DNA of 31,775 nt from Verrucomicrobiota bacterium (GTDB taxonomy: Bacteria > Verrucomicrobiota > Verrucomicrobiae > Opitutales > CG1-02-43-26). The stretch spans positions 1 through 31,775 of the forward strand of contig JABDAI010000010.1 in assembly GCA_013289195.1 (NCBI GenBank), given 5' to 3'. A model generated the notes under the pieces. It was not told the origin of the DNA, did no database searches, and worked only from the letters and a program-made list of their open reading frames with translations. Positions within the stretch are counted from its first letter, which is position 1, and each line of letters opens with the position of its first letter. Below, piece after piece: positions 7,045-15,447 of the stretch. A program made the position numbers and the translations under genes.

Positions 7045-9636
7045 ATGTCTGGTAATCTCCTTAGCAAATTCATCATTTCCTGTATAGTTCTTATTTGGAC
7101 TCTCTTTAGCATCTTCCCCATCAAGGATACTCCCTTTGCCACCTATCTACAAACTCGCAAAACTGCCAAACCCCTCGAATTTGAAGACATCCTAAAAAAA
7201 GCTGAAGACCGTGTGGCTGCGCACCAGGCGCCCTCTCTATTTGTTGCTCTTACTGATATTGGTAAAGAAGAGAAAATTGACTATTCTACCTTCTTTCCCA
7301 AGATTAACTTATCAGATGTCAAAAATCTAGACCAACGTAACGAAATCCTCCTTCGCCACCTCCTTCAAAGTTCTCAGGGGAAAATTAAACTCGGCCTCGA
7401 CCTCAAAGGGGGCGTTGCCTTCACCCTTAAAGTCGATGACTCTGCACTTTCTGACAAAGAATCCTTTCAAAGAAGCCAACAACTCGTTAAAGCCATCGAC
7501 ATTATTGATCAACGCGTCAATAGTCTTGGCGTTGCCGAACCCGTCATCCGTGCCCGCGGCAATGACGCCATCGAAGTGCAACTCCCCGGCCTAAATACTG
7601 AAGAAAACCCGGATGTCCTCAACAGTCTAAAAAAACCCGCTAAACTCACTTTCCATAAAGTTCACCGCACCCTCACTCCTGATACTGTCTCCAAAGGTAA
7701 AGAACCTATTGGTTACATGCCTATGACGGTCGAGAATCAAGACCCAAGGACAGGGAAAATTCATGAAACCCATCTTTACATCAAAAGAATCCCTGAAATG
7801 GGTGGCAATATGATCAAAAACGCCTATGCCGTTCAAGGTCAATATGGGGGTTATGAAATTGTCCTGAATATGACTGATAAGGGAGCTCAGCGTTTTGGCG
7901 AAATCACCAAAGCTATTGCCGATGAAAGTGAATCTCCTCCTTATGCTGGGCTTCCGGGAAATGACCCTGCTAAATATGGTCATTTAGCTATTGTCCTAGA
8001 CGGAAAACTCAATTCCGCACCAAGGGTTATGAGCGCAATCACGGATGGCCATGCTCGGATTTCTGGCCAATTTTCCCAAAGAGAAGCTCTAGAACTTGCT
8101 AGTGTACTCAATAATCCTCTAGAAGTAGAGCTCAAGCTCGAAGAAATGTATGAAGTAGGCCCAACACTTGCTGACGATGCTCGCAATGCGTCCATCAAAG
8201 CCTCCATCCTGGGTGCAGGTTTAGTCATTCTTTTCATGATTATCTACTACCAAGCCCCCGGTATTATTGCAGTTATTTCTGTTTTATTTAATATCCTGAT
8301 CATTCTTGGGGTTATGGCTAGCATTAGATCCACATTGACACTCCCTGGAATCGCGGCACTAGTTCTCACTGTCGGTATGGCTGTTGATTCCAATATTCTA
8401 ATTTTTGAACGCATTCGAGAAGAACTCAAACTGGGGAAAAATCTGCACAATGCCCTGAGCGCTGGCTTCGACAGGGCCTTTGCTACTATCTTTGATGCTA
8501 ATATAACCACGTTACTCACTGCCGTAATCCTTATTTGGCTTGGGACAGGTCCTATCAAAGGCTTTGGTGTCACGCTCTCCATCGGTATTGTTGCAACTCT
8601 TTTTTGCACCATTATTGTCAGCCGCTTACTTTTAGATTTTGCAGTAAAATATAACATCATTCATAAAATGTTTGCCTTTTCTTTATTCAAAGAAACGCGA
8701 TTTGATTTTATGAAATACGGGAAAATTGCCTTTATTGCCTCCTGGCTTGTAGTCCTTGCTGGAATTATCGGAATTATTGTTAACTATAAACATATTTATA
8801 GCATCGACTTTGTGGGCGGTGACGAGGTTTCCCTCTCATTTGCACAAAAAATACCCTCTCAGGATATTTATAAGATTGCTAGTGACAATAACTTAGGTGA
8901 AGTTGTTCCGACTTATCAAACGCTGCTTGCTGCGAAAGAAGATAATAGAGAAATTCTGAAAATTCAAACTGAACAAGGCCGTTCTGACGCAGTTGTAAAA
9001 GCTCTTTCTGAAGCTTTCCCACAAGCAAAACTCGACGTTATTGGCGTAACTTCTATTGGAGGTTCGGTCAGTAAATCTATTAAAACCGATGCCCTTCTTG
9101 CCATAGCTGTGGCTATTTTGGGCATATTAGTCTATGTAGGGTTTAGATTCGAACTGGGCTATGGCATCGGCGCTGTTATTTCGACTGTGCATGATGTTCT
9201 CATGAGTATTGGTATCTTTGTCCTAATCGGGGGCCAGTTTTCAGCACCGATGGTCGCTGCAATCCTTATGATCATAGGATATTCGATTAACGATACTATA
9301 GTCGTATTCGACCGTATTCGCGAAGAACTCGCCCTCAATCCTACTTTAAAACTAAGGGACATTATCAATCTCGCCATAAACCGCACGCTCTCAAGAACTA
9401 TCCTGACAAGTGCCACGACATTTTTGGCTGCCTTTGCGCTTTATATTTTCGGTGCGAGTATCATTCGCGATTTCTCCTTAGTTTTCATGATCGGCATCAT
9501 AGTTGGAACTTTCTCCTCCATATTTGTCGCAGCGCCCGTCTTCTTTTGGTGGCATAAAGGCGATCGTAAGCATGTGGAATCCAAGGAATTTAAGCCCAAA
9601 TATGAATGGGATGCCGGTTCTTCTAAAGCGGAATAA
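7045..9636 (+). CDS. secDF: Fused SecD-SecF protein-export subunit
   Basis: A single 863-residue polypeptide combines SecD (about 1-550) and SecF (about 560-863). SecDF uses the proton gradient to pull exported proteins out of the SecYEG channel. Seen are an N-terminal membrane anchor, the SecD motif LGLDLKGGVAF at 117-127, and its large periplasmic P1 domain. The SecD transmembrane bundle carries GMAVDSNILIFERIREEL, and the SecF half carries IDFVGGDEV and GYSINDTIVVFDRIREEL. Fused SecDF is known in chlamydiae, verrucomicrobia, Bacillus and others. A pyrimidine-rich, SD-less 56-bp gap separates it from yajC. In Chlamydia the neighbouring gene is recJ; here recJ lies about 6 kb further on, beyond an accessory island. 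Confidence 0.96.
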   Translation: MSGNLLSKFIISCIVLIWTLFSIFPIKDTPFATYLQTRKTAKPLEFEDILKKAEDRVAAHQAPSLFVALTDIGKEEKIDYSTFFPKINLSDVKNLDQRNEILLRHLLQSSQGKIKLGLDLKGGVAFTLKVDDSALSDKESFQRSQQLVKAIDIIDQRVNSLGVAEPVIRARGNDAIEVQLPGLNTEENPDVLNSLKKPAKLTFHKVHRTLTPDTVSKGKEPIGYMPMTVENQDPRTGKIHETHLYIKRIPEMGGNMIKNAYAVQGQYGGYEIVLNMTDKGAQRFGEITKAIADESESPPYAGLPGNDPAKYGHLAIVLDGKLNSAPRVMSAITDGHARISGQFSQREALELASVLNNPLEVELKLEEMYEVGPTLADDARNASIKASILGAGLVILFMIIYYQAPGIIAVISVLFNILIILGVMASIRSTLTLPGIAALVLTVGMAVDSNILIFERIREELKLGKNLHNALSAGFDRAFATIFDANITTLLTAVILIWLGTGPIKGFGVTLSIGIVATLFCTIIVSRLLLDFAVKYNIIHKMFAFSLFKETRFDFMKYGKIAFIASWLVVLAGIIGIIVNYKHIYSIDFVGGDEVSLSFAQKIPSQDIYKIASDNNLGEVVPTYQTLLAAKEDNREILKIQTEQGRSDAVVKALSEAFPQAKLDVIGVTSIGGSVSKSIKTDALLAIAVAILGILVYVGFRFELGYGIGAVISTVHDVLMSIGIFVLIGGQFSAPMVAAILMIIGYSINDTIVVFDRIREELALNPTLKLRDIINLAINRTLSRTILTSATTFLAAFALYIFGASIIRDFSLVFMIGIIVGTFSSIFVAAPVFFWWHKGDRKHVESKEFKPKYEWDAGSSKAE

Positions 9637-9670
9637 CCGAATCAGCCCTCCGGCAGCCTTATTTTTTTAT

Positions 9671-10041
9671 TAGACTTCTTGCATAACCCCCTGTCTTTTG
9701 CTCGCTGGCTGCGTCAAAAAATTGTGAGATGTCCTCATGTACCTTATGTACCTAACTATTACCCACAAGTTTGTCACTCCCCAGGTACCCTCTCTTTTTA
9801 AGGTCATTTGCGTAAAAAAAAGGGGGAATTCTTGAATATTTTCTTTTATAAAATCAGAATCAGTTATTTTAAAAAACTATTGTTAGGCTTTATCTTACCA
9901 TTCATTAATATTTAAAAGGGTCTTTTCGAGGGTACCTGGGAGTGACAAACTTATGGGTAATAGTTAGTTATGTACACTCCGGCCTCTCAAAATTTTTTTC
10001 CTTACCAACAAGCAAAATACAAGAGTTATGCAAGAAGTCTA
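9671..10041. mobile_element. 371-bp palindromic MITE-like element with long terminal inverted repeats
   Basis: The ends are a perfect 17-bp inverted repeat: TAGACTTCTTGCATAAC at 9671-9687 and its complement at 10025-10041. Similarity continues inward for about 120 bp per arm. The best block, TAACTATTACCCAyAAGTTTG followed by TCACTCCC(C)AGGTACCCTC, lies at about 9753-9793 and in the opposite orientation at about 9925-9968. The AT-rich centre (about 9795-9923) has no credible ORF, so the element is non-autonomous. The outermost TA on both sides could be a duplicated TA target, as made by IS630/mariner-type transposases (inference). On the minus strand the right end supplies the TAG stop of the adjacent membrane-protein gene. 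A 26-bp related stretch recurs at 22975-23000. Confidence 0.75.
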
Positions 10042-10848
10042 TTCTGTAATCACTCTATAGAGTTCGCTCAATAAATTGAAATCCATATCCAGCATATGAT
10101 AAAGAAACAATCCGGTTACGACTAATACACTGACCAATCGATAGAACTCACGTCTGCAGGTGAATTCTATCAAAAAGATTAAATTTTGGACAGCACTTTT
10201 GACATCTTCAAATCTGATCTGGCATATAAAAAGGAGTGATGCAATACACAGAGTTTGCATCAAACTCCTATTTCTATCCGTAGCTTCAAAGGCTTCGTAA
10301 AGATTGGAAAATAATTCCCAAGCGGTTTGTGGATCAATATACATAGCGCTTCCCGCAACCGTAATTAATGCTGATACCCGTCGCCATTCAATGATCAAAC
10401 GGCACCCATCCATCATATTGTTAATCATTTCCATCGCGGCAGAAATCCCAATTCTAGCAATCAAATAAGGAAGTGTCATAAACATTAACCTAAATGAAGA
10501 TTCTATGACACAACCTACCATTTTGTTCAACTTCATCATTGCATAGCACACGATAGGCCCAATGTATGAAGTTACCGCATAACTCGCCATTCCTGATGCC
10601 AAACTTATCATTCCCAAAGTATATTGCTGATGAGATTCAACCGCATATCGACTTAGCAAACTACTTCTTTCTATAACAGCTTCTGCATTGTTATAAACAA
10701 CATAAGCCGCTGCAACCCCCGCCGCCCCTGCTAATCCCACCCGAACTTTCCGCGCAAAAATAGCATACTCACTATTTTCCCCTCCCATCAAATTATTAAT
10801 ATTTCCTAATCTAAAACCATCATTCATTAATGTAATTATTTCATTCAT
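10039..10848 (-). CDS. Multi-spanning membrane protein, island family member A (Inc-like architecture)
   Basis: A 269-residue hydrophobic protein with a short polar N-terminus (1-35), then membrane segments at about 36-53, 76-104, 121-137, 158-172, 198-210 and 238-252. The first carries the family signature AGVAAAYVVYNNAEAV; SYIGPIVCYAMMKLNKMVG is the second conserved block. Related units recur inside the protein: AGSAMYIDPQTAWELF at about 165-180 and TGLFLYHMLDMDFNLL at about 245-260. Unlike its neighbours it has no long coiled coil. The stop codon TAG is formed by the outermost bases of the palindromic element at 9671-10041, so the C-terminus was probably set or cut by that insertion. A -35-like TTGACA (10918-10913) lies upstream. 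The ATG at 10848 has no SD. Function unknown. Confidence 0.7.
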   Translation of the reverse strand: MNEIITLMNDGFRLGNINNLMGGENSEYAIFARKVRVGLAGAAGVAAAYVVYNNAEAVIERSSLLSRYAVESHQQYTLGMISLASGMASYAVTSYIGPIVCYAMMKLNKMVGCVIESSFRLMFMTLPYLIARIGISAAMEMINNMMDGCRLIIEWRRVSALITVAGSAMYIDPQTAWELFSNLYEAFEATDRNRSLMQTLCIASLLFICQIRFEDVKSAVQNLIFLIEFTCRREFYRLVSVLVVTGLFLYHMLDMDFNLLSELYRVITE

Positions 10849-11174
10849 ACTTTTAGTAATTTATTATGTTAATATTTTGAGAATAACTAATGTTGCTAAA
10901 ATAATAAAAGTATGTCAACAGTATTATGTTAAAATTAAAATTAAGCATAATATGTTAATATAAAACAATTACAATCAAGCGTTATTATTTTTAAACTAGG
11001 CAATTTTATAAAAATGTAAGTCTCAAAAATTAAATAATAATTATTTAATTTATTTCACTTAATGATTCTATTAACTTCTTTCATAATGTATATAAATGCA
11101 AAGAGCTTTCGAAAATCAAAAGCTCTTTACAAATCCATCTCTCAACTTTGGGTCAAGAGATCAATAACAGAATC
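10849..11174. other. AT-rich spacer between family members A and B
   Basis: No gene seen. It holds a -35-like TTGACA on the minus strand (10918-10913) upstream of gene A, without a clear -10 partner, long A/T tracts with several ATTATGTTAA-like repeats at 10863-10960, and the hairpin at 11100-11128 behind gene B. Confidence 0.5.
11100..11128 (-). terminator. Hairpin behind gene B, probable weak terminator
   Basis: A perfect 10-bp stem, AAAGAGCTTT at 11100-11109 with AAAGCTCTTT at 11119-11128, and a 9-nt loop. On the minus strand it lies about 46 nt past the stop of gene B and is followed by GCATTTATATA rather than a pure T-run. A near-copy lies behind gene C at 12484-12516. Confidence 0.5.
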
Positions 11175-12071
11175 TTATAGTGTATTTAGTGCTGGAAGAT
11201 AAGGCGCCACCAACAAACCCACTACATGTCTTGCAGCTGGAGCGCCATATGTAGTAGCTATATCTGTAATAACGTCCATTATATAACTTGCCATTGAAAT
11301 GCTGTATTCAGTGGTTGTGGTTGTTACAGTACCTATCACAGTAGAGAAGATTTCGAGTGTTTTCTGTACTACCAACATTGCAGTTTCTGGATTATAATAT
11401 GTTAATACTCCAAGTGTTGTTAACAAACAAATTGTGTTACTATATTTATATATAAATCTTACTAAATCAGTAATATCTTGCATAATATCTTTTATAATGG
11501 CCACAGATAATCGAAAGAATAATGCTTTGATCATACTATCAATTACTTGGATAAGCTTCAGGGCAACAAAAAGCACCGGCGCTCCCAAATAAGAAGAAAT
11601 CCCATAACCTACTATACCAGCTCCAAAACCTGCTATCTCTTGAGCATAAGGTAGGACAAATTGAGCTATCTCATTTTTAAGATTTTGGAGAACTTCTATA
11701 AACATTGCGGGGTTATTATAAGCCAAATATGCTGCCCCAATACCTCCTGCCAAACTCACAACACTACTTACAGTTCTTGAAAAACCAGTATAATTATTTG
11801 CTTCAGCTTTAGCAAGTCTCGCGTTCAAAACTGCTACTTTGGCCTGCGTCTTTGTCACTAATCGAACTTTGTCTTTTGTCAGTTGGGTATTTACCGCTTT
11901 TTCTGCAATAATCTCTGCTTTTACACGATCCGTTGCAGCCTTTGCTGTTGCCAACTCACGGGATAATCCGTCTAGATTGGCAAATAAGTTTTTTATAGCT
12001 TGCGCGTCAGCAATAATTTTACCAGTATTATCAACGAATTGATCTATTGTTACTTTATTTCCTATATTCAT
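11175..12071 (-). CDS. Coiled-coil membrane protein, island family member B (Inc-like architecture)
   Basis: The 298-residue protein starts with a cytosolic-type helix-rich part; residues 35-92 look like a coiled coil rich in Ala, Lys, Glu and Val. Membrane segments follow at about 104-118, 145-178 and 212-225. The first holds the signature AGGIGAAYLAYNNPAMF. The second block, GYGISSYLGAPVLFVALKLI through IKALFFRLS, aligns with A and C. A second NP motif is TTLGVLTYYNPETAM at 218-231. A Thr-rich run (TVTTTTTEYS) near 250 precedes a final weakly hydrophobic region. There is no N-terminal signal peptide. SD AAGGA sits seven bases before the ATG, and a strong promoter lies at 12140-12113. Function unknown; a host-membrane or cell-envelope role is inference from the architecture. 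Confidence 0.75.
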   Translation of the reverse strand: MNIGNKVTIDQFVDNTGKIIADAQAIKNLFANLDGLSRELATAKAATDRVKAEIIAEKAVNTQLTKDKVRLVTKTQAKVAVLNARLAKAEANNYTGFSRTVSSVVSLAGGIGAAYLAYNNPAMFIEVLQNLKNEIAQFVLPYAQEIAGFGAGIVGYGISSYLGAPVLFVALKLIQVIDSMIKALFFRLSVAIIKDIMQDITDLVRFIYKYSNTICLLTTLGVLTYYNPETAMLVVQKTLEIFSTVIGTVTTTTTEYSISMASYIMDVITDIATTYGAPAARHVVGLLVAPYLPALNTL

Positions 12072-12112
12072 ATTTTTTCCTTTTTTAATTATAATTTAAT
12101 TGTTTAAGTGTG

Positions 12113-12140
12113 ATTATAGAGAAATAAATTAAAAAGTCAA
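12113..12140 (-). promoter_or_regulatory. Promoter of gene B
   Basis: On the minus strand TTGACT (12140-12135), a 16-bp spacer and a perfect TATAAT (12118-12113). The leader that follows ends in AATTAAAAAAGGAAAAAAT before the ATG, giving a usable Shine-Dalgarno site. Confidence 0.65.
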
Positions 12141-12630
12141 TAAATTTATTATAATTATTTATTATTTGATTAAATCAAATGTTTATTAAAATTCTAATAA
12201 AATATTTTCATAATTTGCTATATGCAAAAATTTTTGATAGGCTAAGGCGCAGTAAGAATGTAATTATTTGTGTATCAGTAAGATATGTAAATTCCTTCTA
12301 GCTTTTCTAAAATAAAATGCCAACTTTCAATTTAAAAGGGCTTAGGTTTACTTTTTTTTTAAAGGCTGAAGGGATAAATAGCAAAATTCCCGGCGAAAAC
12401 AATTTAATTCCTAAATTGATATAATACCAAATCTCATTCTAAAATGAACAAAGGCCGCTTGCCTTTATGATGTCAACGTAAATGCAAAGAGCTTTTGAAA
12501 ATCAAAAGCCCTTTGCCAACAAAAGTCCTACTAATTTAGACTGAGAAGTTGCTCGATAAGGGATTTAGTACAGTTAAGAGCGAATCCACTTATTGAGCTG
12601 TTTCATCATCTATGATAGTAAAGTATAAGT
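12141..12630. other. 490-bp AT-rich spacer between genes B and C
   Basis: No gene seen. Besides A/T-rich DNA it contains a short hairpin AAAGGC-CGCTT-GCCTTT at 12450-12466 and the larger hairpin at 12484-12516. The middle (about 12230-12400) is less AT-rich and could be a decayed gene remnant or repeat, but no frame is convincing. Confidence 0.45.
12484..12516 (-). terminator. Hairpin behind gene C, probable weak terminator
   Basis: A 15-bp stem with one mismatch: GCAAAGAGCTTTTGA at 12484-12498 with TCAAAAGCCCTTTGC at 12502-12516, loop AAA. It lies about 115 nt past the stop of gene C on the minus strand. Its sequence is nearly that of the hairpin at 11100-11128, so the two are homologous. 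Confidence 0.5.
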
Positions 12631-13902
12631 TTATGCTTGTGTTGCCTCTTGCGTAGGGCTGAGAGCTGGAGCTGGTGCGTTATTTGAAGCTAGAGGCACT
12701 GTCGTGGTTATCTCGGTTGGATTATTTTGTGGATTGTTAAATTGTGCATTAAGCAATGCTATTAAAAGCGCTTGATATTGATAAGCTAACCCAACAACTC
12801 CTATAAGTAATAAAGCTACGAATTTAGATGAAAACACAAACTGACCTGCAGCCTGACTACATTTCCCGAATAGTGCTTTTAATGCATCATTAATTCCTTG
12901 AAAAATGTCAATTGCTAAACAAATCGCTGGTACTGCCAAATAAGGAATGATTATATAACCTGTAACAGCAGCAGCTGCAGTTGCTATATATATTAGTTTA
13001 GAATTATCTAATAGATGTAGGGTTTGTAAAACTGCTTCAAAATTATCCAATGTAGTATACCCAAGTCCAAATCCACTTAATAAAGCTGTCGGTGCCCACA
13101 TTGCTTTTTCAAGAGCAAAGGCACAATTTCGCGTACTTAGTTCTTTGAACTGCAAGGTTTTTTGGTCCAACTGACTTGAAAGTTCCTCAATTTTTGCTTT
13201 TTGTGAAGCAATATCAGCATTAAGCTTAGCCAATTTACCGGCATTCATCTCATCTGATTGATCATATTGAAACTGAAGGTTACTATATTTTATCCCTGCA
13301 TTCTCAATAGCCTTCTTTAATTGCTCAGTAAGTTCCTTAATTTGTTCCTTTGCTTGTTCTAGGTCATTTTTAATACCATTGAAGCTAATTTGATTTTTTC
13401 TTGCCGCATCAACTTCCTTCGCTTTTCCTTCTACTTCAGCCAATTGTTGTTTAATGATATCAAAATCCAATAGCTTCTTTTTCAGTTCTTCCAGTTGGGA
13501 AACTTTCTGTTTAAACTCCAAGAGTTGAAAATGAGCGTCGGTAAGTTCACCTTGAAGCTTCAGTACATCTTTAACCTTCTCAGATCTTTCTTTATAATGG
13601 TTTGATTCCGTTTCCTTTGAAGCAATTTCAAATTTAAGTTTTTGGATTTCTAGTTTAAAATTATTAATTTCCTCATATAGATGCAATGATAAATTTTCAG
13701 ATTTTAATTTAGAATCTTCCGCAAATTTTACGCGAGCTTCTGAATCACTTACTGTCTTCTCGCATTCTACGCAAAAATTTTTCGTAGCTTCACTAAATGT
13801 GAAAAAAGCTTCTATATGTTTTTTCTGAGCAATAACATTACCTCCCCCATCTAGACAGTCATCTTTTTTTACCGTTAGTTCTGGCATTTTATTTTTTATC
13901 AT
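12631..13902 (-). CDS. Long coiled-coil membrane protein, island family member C (Inc-like architecture)
   Basis: The 423-residue protein has a Lys/Glu/Leu-rich coiled coil from about residue 50 to 258, then membrane segments at about 269-287, 303-333 and 360-384, and a Pro/Ala/Thr-rich tail of about 40 residues. The family signature is degenerate here (SGFGLGYTTLDNFEAV), but the next block GYIIIPYLAVPAICLAIDIF through LKALFGKCSQAAG aligns well with gene B (SYLGAP, IKALF). No signal peptide. SD AAGGA precedes the ATG by about nine bases. The leader AATTAATAATTAAAAAAAGG and a TTGACT -35 box (13986-13981) resemble those of gene B. Likely a tandem duplicate of B with an extended coiled coil. Function unknown. 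Confidence 0.75.
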   Translation of the reverse strand: MIKNKMPELTVKKDDCLDGGGNVIAQKKHIEAFFTFSEATKNFCVECEKTVSDSEARVKFAEDSKLKSENLSLHLYEEINNFKLEIQKLKFEIASKETESNHYKERSEKVKDVLKLQGELTDAHFQLLEFKQKVSQLEELKKKLLDFDIIKQQLAEVEGKAKEVDAARKNQISFNGIKNDLEQAKEQIKELTEQLKKAIENAGIKYSNLQFQYDQSDEMNAGKLAKLNADIASQKAKIEELSSQLDQKTLQFKELSTRNCAFALEKAMWAPTALLSGFGLGYTTLDNFEAVLQTLHLLDNSKLIYIATAAAAVTGYIIIPYLAVPAICLAIDIFQGINDALKALFGKCSQAAGQFVFSSKFVALLLIGVVGLAYQYQALLIALLNAQFNNPQNNPTEITTTVPLASNNAPAPALSPTQEATQA

Positions 13903-14159
13903 AATAGTTTTCCTTTTTTTAATTATTAATTTTCAATGATATTATCATCATCAGCAACGAATGATAATTAATGATCACAAAGTCAATAAGAAATTTATCA
14001 TGCTCGGAAAAATAGATTCTGTTCCTATTTCGAGAATGAAAATGATCAAGCTTCAACTTGATTACATGCCGTAGCTAATTTTTTCCGACAAAACACATCT
14101 TCCTCGAAAATAGACTTCTTTCGAAACTAAGTATTTTATCGGCCAAATCAGATATCTAT
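13903..14159. other. Spacer between genes C and D with three hairpins
   Basis: No gene seen. Three inverted repeats lie between the two stop/start regions: CTCG...AAATAG with CTATTTCGAG (14003-14034, with a bulge), ATCAAG-CTTCAA-CTTGAT (14045-14062), and TCGAAA with TTTCGA (14104-14124). The last encloses TAGACTTCTT (14111-14120), the same ten bases that begin the palindromic element at 9671. Any of these may end transcription of gene D. Confidence 0.45.
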
Positions 14160-15380
14160 TTAATTTGAGTAACGGATTATAAAACTAGCAACCATTATGG
14201 ATAAAGCTAACATACCAATCCTTGAGTTTGATATATTCATGATCCATTTAATATAAGTTGGTAAATTCATGCAATATTTTAGAGCAATAAATCCTATTAT
14301 TAAAGGTTTTATACCCCTGAATATATCAGGCAAATGACTGCCATAATTTATATTTCTAAGAGTATGAGCGAAATTACTATAAGTATGGTTCAAGAAATTA
14401 ATGGAACTTGTAAAATGTACTTTTGCAAGTTCTTGCATAGCAGTAAGATCTATCGATTTTACAGTTTCTCTAAAAACTACAGAATTCATATAACCCACAT
14501 AACTCATCAAACCTGCACTTAATAGGAAAATGCCTACTTTCAATCTAAAATTAGCGGTGTTGCTCGCTTCAAGTTGATAGTCTAAATGCTTAACTTTTGT
14601 CATCATTCTTTCTGAGGCGCCGATTCTAAATGCTTCTTGCCTTTCCGATCTCACCGTTTTTAAATCCTCATCAAACCTACTTAATGTGCTATGCCCATGG
14701 GTTCTATTTTGCGCAAGGTTCTTAAGTTTCTGACTAAGCTCTATATTCTCGTAATTAAGTTCTACTACTCTTCTTTCAAGCAGTTCGTATTCCTGACTTG
14801 AATGAGCCGTTGCCTGGTTACGACTCTTGGGTTCTTCTGTCGACTCAAGATACGCACTAATACTCGATAAGTGCAGAGTTAAATCCTCACATCTCTTATC
14901 TTTATCGCTACACTCTCTCTTTTTTTCCTCTAAGGATCTCATTAATTCTGCATTTGTATTTTGCATTGTTTGAAATTTTTGCAAAATATCAGATTCTGAA
15001 GCAGACTTTTCTTTTTTACCTATAAAATCACAAAGCCAATTATACATCGATTGAAGAACGTTTAGTTCTCTTTGTAAACGTATGTTTTCTACAAATTGAA
15101 TTTTCTGATCAATTTCAGTATGCGGCTCATATTCTACCGATTGGAGGTATGTATTAATATTTTCTATTTGCTTATGGAACTCTTGGCATTCCAGATCTCT
15201 TTTATTCAAAGTTTTTTCTAATACTTCAATGACTTCTTTTTTTGTCATTTCGCTCAGGCTTTTCAATTCTTGGTTTTTTGTCCCTTTTTCAATGTTTTTG
15301 GAATGTAAGGCCTCCTTTACCCTATCATCAAGTGTTAAAACTGGCTTATTTTCTAGATTTTTTATACTTTTAGTATTCAT
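14160..15380 (-). CDS. Coiled-coil membrane protein, island family member D (Inc-like architecture)
   Basis: The 406-residue protein has an extended Glu/Lys/Gln-rich helical part (about 40-275) and membrane segments at about 282-298, 356-372 and 386-403. The signature is present as SAGLMSYVGYMNSVVF at 288-303. The coiled-coil part contains an internal duplication with a period of about 99 residues: CQEFHKQIENINTYLQSVE at 65-83 and CEDLTLHLSSISAYLESTE at 164-182. The protein ends directly after the last hydrophobic helix (IIRYSN). No signal peptide and no SD; a promoter TTGACA-N16-TAGGAT lies at 15475-15448. It is the most diverged of the four island paralogues. Function unknown. Confidence 0.72.
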   Translation of the reverse strand: MNTKSIKNLENKPVLTLDDRVKEALHSKNIEKGTKNQELKSLSEMTKKEVIEVLEKTLNKRDLECQEFHKQIENINTYLQSVEYEPHTEIDQKIQFVENIRLQRELNVLQSMYNWLCDFIGKKEKSASESDILQKFQTMQNTNAELMRSLEEKKRECSDKDKRCEDLTLHLSSISAYLESTEEPKSRNQATAHSSQEYELLERRVVELNYENIELSQKLKNLAQNRTHGHSTLSRFDEDLKTVRSERQEAFRIGASERMMTKVKHLDYQLEASNTANFRLKVGIFLLSAGLMSYVGYMNSVVFRETVKSIDLTAMQELAKVHFTSSINFLNHTYSNFAHTLRNINYGSHLPDIFRGIKPLIIGFIALKYCMNLPTYIKWIMNISNSRIGMLALSIMVASFIIRYSN

Positions 15381-15447
15381 ATTGATATTCTATGTTTCAA
15401 TTTATTCTTTTTATTTTTATTATTACAATTCTGTTATTATTTAAAAT

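Noticed and set aside
7327..9416. Several minus-strand frames of 80-140 codons opposite secDF
   Set aside because: They are shadows of the secDF coding sequence, with no starts, domains or spacing of their own.
9671..10041. CRISPR array or phage attachment site as explanation of the repeated sequence
   Set aside because: There is only one inverted pair, without regularly spaced direct repeats, and no integrase gene nearby.
9671..10041. A simple rho-independent terminator for secDF
   Set aside because: Arms of about 120 bp with a 130-bp centre, plus a second related stretch at 22975, fit a dispersed element better.
14111..14120. Another end of the palindromic element (TAGACTTCTT)
   Set aside because: Only ten bases match and the flanks differ; noted as part of a hairpin instead.
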